From Bradyrhizobium lablabi (GTDB taxonomy: Bacteria > Pseudomonadota > Alphaproteobacteria > Rhizobiales > Xanthobacteraceae), in NCBI RefSeq assembly GCF_001440475.1, contig NZ_LLYB01000094.1, positions 110,855 to 152,933 on the forward strand: a DNA stretch of 42,079 bases, read 5' to 3'. The notes under the pieces were generated by a model that ran no database searches, was not told the DNA's origin, and worked only from the letters and a program-made list of their open reading frames with translations. Position numbers and translations under genes: made by a program. Positions 31,209-42,079 of this stretch are shown one piece after another (the first letter of the stretch is position 1; each line of letters begins with the position of its first letter).

Positions 31209-31237
31209 AAAACGCCCCGGAAAAACCGGGGCGTTTT
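31209..31237 (+). terminator. Rho-independent terminator of the secreted hydrolase
   Basis: AAAACGCCCCGG and CCGGGGCGTTTT form a 12-bp stem around a five-base A loop. The stem is almost the same as the terminator at 30206-30235. Possibly bidirectional. Confidence 0.9.
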
Positions 31238-31242
31238 GGTTC

Positions 31243-31329
31243 GTAGCCCGGATGGAGCGAAGCGCAATCCGGGGTTCCCTGCGCACGGATAAACTCACCC
31301 CGGATTTCGCTGCGCTTCATCCGGGCTAC
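31243..31329. repeat. Imperfect inverted repeat, 'GTAGCCCGGATGGAGCG' family
   Basis: Arms GTAGCCCGGATGGAGCGAAG and CGCTTCATCCGGGCTAC with inner GCAATCCGGGG and CCCCGGAT. A long stem can form. It is a further intergenic repeat family, placed between convergent genes just after a terminator. Confidence 0.85.
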
Positions 31330-31343
31330 ACGCTATGGGAGCT

Positions 31344-32075
31344 TCACTCCAGCCCCTGTGCGTTCGGCATATCCTGCGTCGGCGCAATCTTCGGGGCGGG
31401 CTTGGCCGGAACCGATCCCGTCGTCGTCGGCGAAGCCGCGGCCTGAACCTCGGTCGGCTTCGGCGCGGGTGCCGTGGCCTGCTGCGGCACCGGAGCAGGC
31501 TTGGCTGCTGCGATCGGGCTGGCCTTCGGCACCGGCACCGGGCGGCTCGCAACCTTGGGAGCCGGCTTCGGCCGGGGCTCGGCCTGGACCGGCGCCGCCT
31601 GGACATGGGCCGGCGGGACCGTCGCACGGGCAAGCGGCGGAGCCGGCGGAATTCCGGGGAGCGCGCTGCGCTCTTCGTAGAAATTGTCACCCATGCCGTA
31701 GCCCGGCACGAAGCGGATGATCCGGCCGTTGCGCGCGTCGATCACCAGCCGCCCGCCCTCGCCGCCACGGTCGATCGCCGCGATCGTGTAGACGAAGCCG
31801 CGGAGCCTGGGGATACCGAGCGGCGAGAAGCCATTGTCGCGCAGCACGGAATAGACTTCCGTGGATGGCAACAGGCCCGGGCCGGGACCGTAGCCGTAGC
31901 GCGGCCCGGGCTCGTAATACGGCCCCGGAGCCGGCTGCGGCGCCACCGCATAGGGGGCTTCGAAGTCCGACGCCGCCCTGTATGGCGAGCGTCCGTCAGG
32001 CCCGGGCGCCTGCGCCTGCGCGCCGCCCGCCAGAAGGATCAATCCCGCCGCCAAAGATCCCGTGAACAACTTCAT
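31344..32075 (-). CDS. Secreted proline/alanine-rich protein
   Basis: 243 residues from ATG 32075 (AGGAGC upstream). Signal peptide about 1-22 (KLFTGSLAAGLILLAGGAQA). The N-terminal half has an YxxxPGPRYGYGPGP aromatic-glycine stretch, then a compact region (STEVYSVLRDNGFSPLGIPR, then GFVYTIAAIDRGGEGGRLVI and ARNGRIIRFVPGYG). This central part resembles the PepSY/BON-like fold of envelope proteins that begin 'L...GF...G...V', common in rhizobia. The last ~110 residues are Pro/Ala/Lys-rich repeats (PAPKVASRPVPVPKASP), a likely unstructured wall-spanning linker. Function unknown. It is divergent from gltB across a 480-bp gap. Confidence 0.8.
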   Translation of the reverse strand: MKLFTGSLAAGLILLAGGAQAQAPGPDGRSPYRAASDFEAPYAVAPQPAPGPYYEPGPRYGYGPGPGLLPSTEVYSVLRDNGFSPLGIPRLRGFVYTIAAIDRGGEGGRLVIDARNGRIIRFVPGYGMGDNFYEERSALPGIPPAPPLARATVPPAHVQAAPVQAEPRPKPAPKVASRPVPVPKASPIAAAKPAPVPQQATAPAPKPTEVQAAASPTTTGSVPAKPAPKIAPTQDMPNAQGLE

Positions 32076-32555
32076 TATTGAAAGCTCCTGTAACCCCACA
32101 GCCGCCAGGTCCGGCCGGGAGCATTTCGCTCTCTCGCCTGCCGGCCCGCAGTCGAATTTCGTTACGAAATCCGGCAGTCCTTAGGCCGGATCGGGGCGCG
32201 CCGCTGCTGCAAAGCCCTGCGGAGGGCTTTTCCCCGGCCGTGAGCCGCGAATCCGCATGCGGGCGAGGACTTTCACGTGCTTGTGTGATAGATAAAAATT
32301 TGGCATGGTCGAAGTTAGGACAGTATCGCTGTCTCAATTGCGGGGCTTTCCCGGCACAGGGATTGCAACGAAACCGTGGCGCCACGAGCGTCAGGGCAGT
32401 GCAGGCAAGGCCGTTCCTCAGGGACGTTGAACGCCCAGGCCTGAATTTAAGAAATTGCGGCTCGCGGCGGACGAGCGGTGGCCCGGTGGGTGCCGCAAGC
32501 GTCCATGGTGCGCCGACGATGCGGTGAGGCCCTTAGCCTTTGTGAGAGGAATGAA
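32076..32555. promoter_or_regulatory. 480-bp divergent upstream region of gltB
   Basis: No convincing gene was found; an open frame covering 32078-32527 is low-complexity and lacks a usable start. A perfect 15-base inverted repeat GACAGtatcgCTGTC lies at 32319-32333, about 220 bp from the gltB start. It could be a regulator site for either gene. No sigma-54 (TGGCAC-N5-TTGC) promoter was seen, though the AT-rich GATAGATAAAAATT near 32288-32300 would suit a promoter. Confidence 0.5.
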
Positions 32556-37289
<4,734 letters not shown>

Positions 37290-37300
37290 TACCACAAGCC

Positions 37301-37384
37301 CGTCATTGCGAGCGCAGCGAAGCAATCCATCCCTCCGCACGGCAAATATGGATTGCTTAGTCGCTGCGCCCCTCGCAATGACGG
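37301..37384. repeat. Inverted repeat 'CGTCATTGCGAG' inside the gltB-gltD gap
   Basis: CGTCATTGCGAGCG... pairs with ...CCTCGCAATGACGG, with inner GCAATCCAT and ATGGATTGC. Same family as 23897-24012, without the inserted module. It sits in the 146-bp space between gltB and gltD, so the hairpin would lie within the operon transcript. Confidence 0.88.
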
Positions 37385-37435
37385 AGGAACGACGGAAAAC
37401 GAATACGAACGAGAGACGCAGGGACGTCAGGTTTA

Positions 37436-38893
37436 ATGGGCAAGATCACAGGTTTTCTGGAAATCGACCGGCATGATCGCAAGTACGCGCCGGTCGCGGA
37501 TCGCTTGAAGCATTATCGCGAATTCGTCATTCCCCTGAGCGAGAAGGACACCCGCGACCAGGCCGCGCGCTGCATGAACTGCGGCATCCCCTATTGCCAC
37601 GGCACCGGCTCGGTGGCGCCGGGCACGCCGGGCTGCCCGGTCAACAACCAAATCCCCGACTTCAACGACCTCGTCTATCAGGACAACTGGGAAGAAGCCT
37701 CGCGCAACCTGCACTCGACCAACAACTTCCCCGAATTCACCGGCCGCATCTGCCCCGCGCCGTGCGAGGCGTCCTGCACGCTCAACATCGACGACAACCC
37801 GGTCACCATCAAGACCATCGAATGCGCCATCGTCGACCGCGCCTGGGACAATGGCTGGCTGAAGCCTGAGATTGCGCCCGCCAAGACCGGCAAGAAGGTC
37901 GCGATCGTCGGCTCCGGCCCCGCAGGCCTTGCGGCCGCGCAGCAGCTCGCGCGCGCCGGCCATGACGTCCATGTCTACGAGAAGTTCGCCAAGGCCGGCG
38001 GCCTGCTCCGCTACGGCATCCCCGACTTCAAGATGGAAAAGCACGTCATCGACCGCCGCGTGGCGCAGATGGAAGCCGAGGGCGTGACGTTCCATTACGG
38101 CGTCCATGTCGGCGGCACCTCGGAAGGCGCGATCGATCCGCGCGAACTGCTCGCCCAGTATGACGCCGTGGCGCTGACCGGCGGCGCCGAAGCCGGCCGC
38201 GATCTGCCGATCCCCGGGCGCGAACTCGACGGCATCCACTTTGCGATGGACTTCCTGCCGCAGCAGAACCGCCGCGTTTCCTCCGAGCCGCTCGGCGCAG
38301 CCAAGGATATCCTTGCCGGCGGCAAGCATGTCGTCGTGATCGGCGGCGGCGACACCGGTTCGGACTGCATCGGCACCTCGTTCCGGCAGGGCGCGGCGTC
38401 AGTGACGCAGCTCGAGATCATGCCGGCGCCGCCCGAGCACGAGAACAAGGGCGTGACCTGGCCGAACTGGCCGTTGAAGATGCGGACCTCGTCGAGCCAG
38501 GCCGAAGGCGCCGTGCGCGAATTCGCCGTGCTGACGCAGAAATTCTCCGGCGTGGACGGCAAGGTGCAGAAGCTGCATTGCGTCAAGGTCGACGACAAGT
38601 TCAAACCGCTGCCCGGCACCGAATTTGAACTCGATGCGCAGCTCGTGCTGCTCGCCATGGGCTTCGTGCACCCCGTGCACGAAGGCATGTTGAAGACGCT
38701 AGGCGTCGACCTCGACCAGCGCGGCAACGTTCGCGCCAACCTGACCGACTACAAGACCTCGCTGCCCAACGTCTTCTCCGCCGGCGACATGCGCCGCGGC
38801 CAGTCGCTGGTGGTGTGGGCGATCCGCGAGGGCCGCCTGTGCGCGCGGGCGATCGATCAGTATCTGATGGGCTCGACGACGCTGCCGCGGTAA
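37436..38893 (+). CDS. gltD: Glutamate synthase small subunit (GOGAT beta)
   Basis: 485 residues from ATG 37436. The N-terminal ~130 carry cysteines for two [4Fe-4S] clusters ([11 protein letters not shown], then GCPVNNQIP and [12 protein letters not shown]). The FAD-binding fold follows at [17 protein letters not shown], and the NADPH-binding fold at [14 protein letters not shown]. The C-terminus has the FAD-contacting [20 protein letters not shown]. It feeds electrons from NADPH to GltB. The order gltB-gltD is standard, but here 146 bp separate them because a palindromic repeat lies between. The subunit ratio could be affected by that hairpin, which is inference. Confidence 0.98.
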   Translation: MGKITGFLEIDRHDRKYAPVADRLKHYREFVIPLSEKDTRDQAARCMNCGIPYCHGTGSVAPGTPGCPVNNQIPDFNDLVYQDNWEEASRNLHSTNNFPEFTGRICPAPCEASCTLNIDDNPVTIKTIECAIVDRAWDNGWLKPEIAPAKTGKKVAIVGSGPAGLAAAQQLARAGHDVHVYEKFAKAGGLLRYGIPDFKMEKHVIDRRVAQMEAEGVTFHYGVHVGGTSEGAIDPRELLAQYDAVALTGGAEAGRDLPIPGRELDGIHFAMDFLPQQNRRVSSEPLGAAKDILAGGKHVVVIGGGDTGSDCIGTSFRQGAASVTQLEIMPAPPEHENKGVTWPNWPLKMRTSSSQAEGAVREFAVLTQKFSGVDGKVQKLHCVKVDDKFKPLPGTEFELDAQLVLLAMGFVHPVHEGMLKTLGVDLDQRGNVRANLTDYKTSLPNVFSAGDMRRGQSLVVWAIREGRLCARAIDQYLMGSTTLPR

Positions 38894-38915
38894 GTCCGTC
38901 TCTTCCCACACAGCT

Positions 38916-39015
38916 GTCATGCCCCGCGAAAGCGGGTGATCCAGTATTCCAGAGACTTCTCAGAGAATCGGACGGGCCGCGGCGTACTGGATGCCCCACC
39001 TTCGCGGGGCATGAC
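38916..39015. repeat. Inverted repeat 'GTCATGCCCCGCGAAAG' after gltD
   Basis: Outer arms GTCATGCCCCGCGAA and TTCGCGGGGCATGAC, with inner arms ATCCAGTA and TACTGGAT. It is positioned between convergent gltD and the outer-membrane protein gene and could end both transcripts. A fifth sequence family among the long intergenic repeats. Confidence 0.9.
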
Positions 39016-39035
39016 GAAGGGTTTGCGTACGACCG

Positions 39036-40742
39036 TCAGTTCTGCACCCTCACGCCCAGCATCACCACCGTCGATGCGGTGCTGTTCCCCGGCAGGTTCG
39101 AATCCAGCCAGTCCCGTCGTAGCGTGCCGCGGAGCCAGAGGTTGCGGTTCATCTTGTAGAGGGCTTCGCCCGACAGCGTGTAGATCTTGTCGCGCCTTGG
39201 ATTGCCCTGATAATCGAGCGAGCCCCAGGTGAACTTGCCGATCGCAGTCAGCCAGCGGCGGAAGTCGTGGTCAACTTCGACGGTGTAGATGTGCGTCAGC
39301 ACGCCCGATGTGCCCGGCAGCGTGGTCTCGGTGATCGTGGTGTCGGAATAGAATCTCGCCGTCGTCAGCGGCGTCGCGGTCCACACCAGCGAGGATGAGA
39401 CAAGCAGCCCTTCCAGGCGATTGAGCCGGGGATCGACATAGTCGCGCGCGGCGTAGCCGACGGCGATTTCACCGGTCAATAGCCGCGAGAATTCGAAGCT
39501 GGTGCCGCCCTTGACGTAGCCGCCCGAGGAATCGCGCGCAAATCCGGAACGATCGAGCTTGACGTCATGCACGCGGCTGTCGCCCTGCACCTCCACGAAC
39601 GGCTTGATGCCCGGCTTCAAATCATAGCTGACGCGGCCGATGCCGCCATACTGGTTGAAGTTGCGGTCGTCGTTGGTGGTCGACGTGCCATCGGTAAGTC
39701 TTGAGTTCGTGTAATCGGTGCGGTCGACGGTGGCGCCGGCGGAAACCTGCAGGCGATTGAAGGTCTGGTCGACGCCGGTGGTCGTGCCCACCGTGGTGTA
39801 GATCGGATACTTGGCCATGCCGGCCTGCACGTTCGGGCTGCCGGGATTGTCGGTCGAGAGGAACAAGCGGCCCTGCGCCATCAGCCGCGTGTCGCGGCTG
39901 ACATCGAGCCGGCCGTCGACATGGCCGATGAAATTCGGCCGGTCGATGTCGAGCGGCGCCGACAGCGGCGTGCCGTCGGCGTTCGGCGTGAGAGAGCTGC
40001 CGTAGCCGGTGAAGGAGCCGCGGAGATCGGCGACCAGCGCGTGGCGCTCCCAGTCGGACACCGCCAGAAATTCCGGCGCGATCACGTAAAATGGCTTGGC
40101 TTGCGCGGGGACGAGCCGGCCCGGATTGGTGTCATAGCCGCCTGACAATTCGACCGCGGATTTGATCAGGAAACTGCCGGCGTAATCGCCGACCGCGCCG
40201 AACGGATCGTCGTCGATCCTGAGCCGTTTGCGCGGCGGCTGCCCCACCACCGTGCCCGCCATGGCCGGCGCAAGGCGCGTCTTGTTGGCGGATTCCGAGG
40301 GCGGGATCGAGAGCCGCAGCGGCGTGTTCGACGCAATCGGCGGCGGTGGACTGCCGGGGCCGACCGGCGGCTTCGGCCTCGCCTGCGCCGGATAGTATTT
40401 CGGTTTCTTGCGCTTGCGGTTGAGTGAGTCGTAGCCGGAATCGGCGGCGCCGCTCGCAGCCGGCAGACCGTATTTCGGGATCTGCCCGATCCGGGACGGC
40501 GCGCGCTTCTCATCGTCCTGCAGCTTCGGGCTGGCGAGCGGATCGTTCACCTCTGCCGAAGTGCGGCGCAGCGGCGAATCCGGCGACGTCACCTGGCTGG
40601 CGCGCCTTGAGCTGAACAGGTCCGGCGTGACGGTTTGCGCTTGCGCCGCGGTTCCCGAGAGCGCGATCAGCGCAAGGCACGGCAAGGCAGCGCGGAGAAC
40701 GCGCGCGCGGTTGTTCCGGCCCGTTGCTGCCCCCACCCTCAC
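39036..40742 (-). CDS. Outer-membrane beta-barrel protein (BBP2-type)
   Basis: About 568 residues. GTG 40742 is preferred because TTGGAG lies ~10 bp before it; GTG 40772 would add ten residues. A signal peptide precedes AQAQT (LRAALPCLALIALSGTAAQA). Residues up to ~170 are a disordered proline- and lysine-rich linker (KRKKPKYYPAQARPKPPVGP). From ~190 to the end, alternating strands (SAVELSGGYDTNP, HVDGRLDVSRDTRLMAQGRL, LWLRGTLRRDWLDSNL) and a terminal VVMLGVRVQN with alternate hydrophobics form a barrel of the kind called BBP2_2. Such proteins are linked to exopolysaccharide export or act as uncharacterised porins. It is divergent from kpsF. Confidence 0.88.
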   Translation of the reverse strand: MRVGAATGRNNRARVLRAALPCLALIALSGTAAQAQTVTPDLFSSRRASQVTSPDSPLRRTSAEVNDPLASPKLQDDEKRAPSRIGQIPKYGLPAASGAADSGYDSLNRKRKKPKYYPAQARPKPPVGPGSPPPPIASNTPLRLSIPPSESANKTRLAPAMAGTVVGQPPRKRLRIDDDPFGAVGDYAGSFLIKSAVELSGGYDTNPGRLVPAQAKPFYVIAPEFLAVSDWERHALVADLRGSFTGYGSSLTPNADGTPLSAPLDIDRPNFIGHVDGRLDVSRDTRLMAQGRLFLSTDNPGSPNVQAGMAKYPIYTTVGTTTGVDQTFNRLQVSAGATVDRTDYTNSRLTDGTSTTNDDRNFNQYGGIGRVSYDLKPGIKPFVEVQGDSRVHDVKLDRSGFARDSSGGYVKGGTSFEFSRLLTGEIAVGYAARDYVDPRLNRLEGLLVSSSLVWTATPLTTARFYSDTTITETTLPGTSGVLTHIYTVEVDHDFRRWLTAIGKFTWGSLDYQGNPRRDKIYTLSGEALYKMNRNLWLRGTLRRDWLDSNLPGNSTASTVVMLGVRVQN

Positions 40743-40932
40743 GATGGAATATACTCCAACAAAAACAGACACTTAATAGACGCATTCCGCGGGGCACGCG
40801 GAACACGTCGTTAATGGAGTTAAAACAATTATGGTTAATGAGCCGTTGAGGGCCCCGCCGCGCGCGTCGCATCGCCGGACGGGCCATGCTATGGAGGGCT
40901 TTGGGGCGAGGCCCCTCCTCCCTGGAACAGAC

Positions 40933-41952
40933 ATGGCTCATTCGAATCCGCTGATGGCAAAATCATCCGGCACCGACTCCGTTGACTCCGCCGTTCAGTC
41001 GGCCTTGCGCACGCTCGATGCCGAGGGCAGCGGCATCGCCGCGCTCACGGCGGCGCTGCAATCCGATCTCCGCGCCCCCTTCACCGCCGCCGCCGACCTG
41101 ATCCGCAACGCCAAGGGGCGGCTGATCGTCACCGGGCTCGGCAAATCAGGCCATATCGGCCGCAAGATCGCCGCGACCTTTGCCTCCACCGGCACGCCCG
41201 CGTTCTTCGTTCATGCCGCCGAAGCCAGCCACGGCGACCTCGGCATGATCACCGCCGACGACGTTATCCTGGCGCTGTCCTGGTCCGGCGAACAGCCGGA
41301 GATGAAGAATCTGATCAGTTATGCCGCGCGGTTCCGGATTTCCGTGATCGCGATGACGGCGGAGCGGGAAGCGACGCTCGCCAAGGCGGCCGACATCGCG
41401 CTGACCCTGCCGAAGGCGCGCGAGGCCTGTCCGCACAACCTCGCGCCGACCACCTCCTCGCTGATGATGCTCGCGCTCGGCGATACGCTGGCGATCGCGC
41501 TCCTGGAAGGCCGCGGCTTCACCTCGACCGATTTCAGCGTGCTGCATCCCGGCGGCAAGCTGGGTGCGATGCTGAAATATACCCGCGATCTCATGCATTC
41601 CGGCGACGCGGTGCCGCTGAAACCGCTCGGCACAAAAATGTCCGAGGCGCTGGTCGAGATGACCTCGAAGGGCTTTGGCTGTGTCGGCATCGTCGATGCG
41701 CGCGGAATCATTGTCGGCATCGTCACCGACGGCGATTTGCGCCGCCACATGGGGATGGGGCCCGATCTGATGACGGCCACCGTCGACGAGGTGATGACGA
41801 AGAATCCCAAGACGATCGACCGCGACGTTCTGGCCGGCGAGGCGCTGGAGATTCTCAATTCGTCAAAAATCACGACGTTGATCGTGACGGATGCCAGCAA
41901 GCCCGTCGGCATCGTGCATCTGCACGATTTCCTGCGCGCGGGCGTGGCGTAG
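40933..41952 (+). CDS. kpsF: Arabinose-5-phosphate isomerase (KdsD/KpsF)
   Basis: 339 residues from ATG 40933; an upstream frame to 40831 adds sequence unlike the family. The SIS domain (~40-185) shows VTGLGKSGHIGRKIAATFAS, then HAAEASHGDLGMI and SWSGEQPEMKN, and two CBS domains follow (MHSGDAVPLKPLGTKMSEAL; VMTKNPKTIDRDVLAGEALE) ending IVHLHDFLRAGV. The enzyme converts ribulose-5-phosphate to arabinose-5-phosphate, precursor of Kdo for lipopolysaccharide. The CBS pair probably senses nucleotides. The position opposite a BBP2-type outer-membrane protein suggests an envelope theme. A repeat follows 13 bp after the stop. Confidence 0.96.
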   Translation: MAHSNPLMAKSSGTDSVDSAVQSALRTLDAEGSGIAALTAALQSDLRAPFTAAADLIRNAKGRLIVTGLGKSGHIGRKIAATFASTGTPAFFVHAAEASHGDLGMITADDVILALSWSGEQPEMKNLISYAARFRISVIAMTAEREATLAKAADIALTLPKAREACPHNLAPTTSSLMMLALGDTLAIALLEGRGFTSTDFSVLHPGGKLGAMLKYTRDLMHSGDAVPLKPLGTKMSEALVEMTSKGFGCVGIVDARGIIVGIVTDGDLRRHMGMGPDLMTATVDEVMTKNPKTIDRDVLAGEALEILNSSKITTLIVTDASKPVGIVHLHDFLRAGVA

Positions 41953-41965
41953 TTCGACGGTCTCG

Positions 41966-42044
41966 CAGGGTGGGCAAAGCGCGGCGTGCCCACCGCAACC
42001 CGGCGCAACGCAGATGGTGGGCACGCTGCGCTTTGCCCACCCTT
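41966..42044. repeat. Inverted repeat 'CAGGGTGGGCAAAGCG' family
   Basis: Outer arms AGGGTGGGCAAAGCGC and GCGCTTTGCCCACCCTT, inner arms GTGCCCACC and GGTGGGCAC. Same family as 7419-7544 without its insert. It follows kpsF and may act as its transcript end. Confidence 0.88.
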
Positions 42045-42079
42045 GTAATAGCGCAATCGGCTATCGTTGGTCTGTTCCG

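Noticed and set aside
40800..40831. CtrA-type box upstream of kpsF
   Set aside because: TTAA pairs are spaced 5 and 11 bp, not the 7 bp of the usual consensus.

Overview
The window looks like chromosomal DNA of a Bradyrhizobium-type alphaproteobacterium (Nitrobacteraceae, Rhizobiales). The evidence is high GC with strong GC3 bias, long antisense open frames, a CpdR-like response regulator beside an N-formylglutamate amidohydrolase and an IMPase-family hisN, an mmgR/suhB-type small RNA upstream of that hisN, a ROSE-type thermometer in front of an Hsp20 gene, orphan Bug/TctC binding proteins, CyaA-TolB-TPR cyclases, and several families of long imperfect inverted repeats between genes. No phage, transposase, CRISPR array, plasmid or conjugation gene was seen.

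Layout. 1-2.6 kb: a zinc-ribbon protein and a translationally coupled pair (GNAT-like protein plus polytopic membrane protein). 2.6-6.9 kb: a membrane-stress-like locus on the minus strand, with a PspA/IM30 protein, two YiaA/B two-helix proteins, two related four-helix membrane proteins and an anchored unknown protein. It faces a TetR regulator across a 101-bp gap holding three near-identical palindromes. 6.9-13.3 kb: a TIMP-like secreted protein, a Rieske/amidohydrolase/amidohydrolase operon, two secreted unknowns and a KstD-like flavoprotein, probably an uncharacterised catabolic locus. 13.4-16.5 kb: an adenylate cyclase-TolB-TPR protein, an exported peptidoglycan-binding protein and about 570 bp of apparently gene-poor DNA ending at tRNA-Val(GAC). 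16.6-20.1 kb: cpdR, hutG, the small RNA, hisN and a cysteine hydrolase. 20.2-25.6 kb: two tandem Bug-type binding proteins, GST with LysR, TauE/SafE and LysE transporters. 25.7-32.1 kb: a second cyclase-TolB-TPR protein, an unknown with a PCP motif, a lysophospholipase-like hydrolase, the heat-shock gene with an RpoH-like promoter and RNA thermometer, a secreted alpha/beta hydrolase and a proline-rich secreted protein. 32.5-38.9 kb: gltB-gltD (glutamate synthase). 39.0-42.0 kb: an outer-membrane beta-barrel and, divergently, arabinose-5-phosphate isomerase.

The most interesting items are the TetR/PspA/YiaAB locus with its triple operator and mirrored paralogues, the small RNA opposite hisN, the RpoH-ROSE-hsp20 unit, the Rieske/two-amidohydrolase operon, and a short repeat module nested inside two unrelated intergenic repeat families. 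All function calls rest on reading motifs by eye; no database search or folding program was run.
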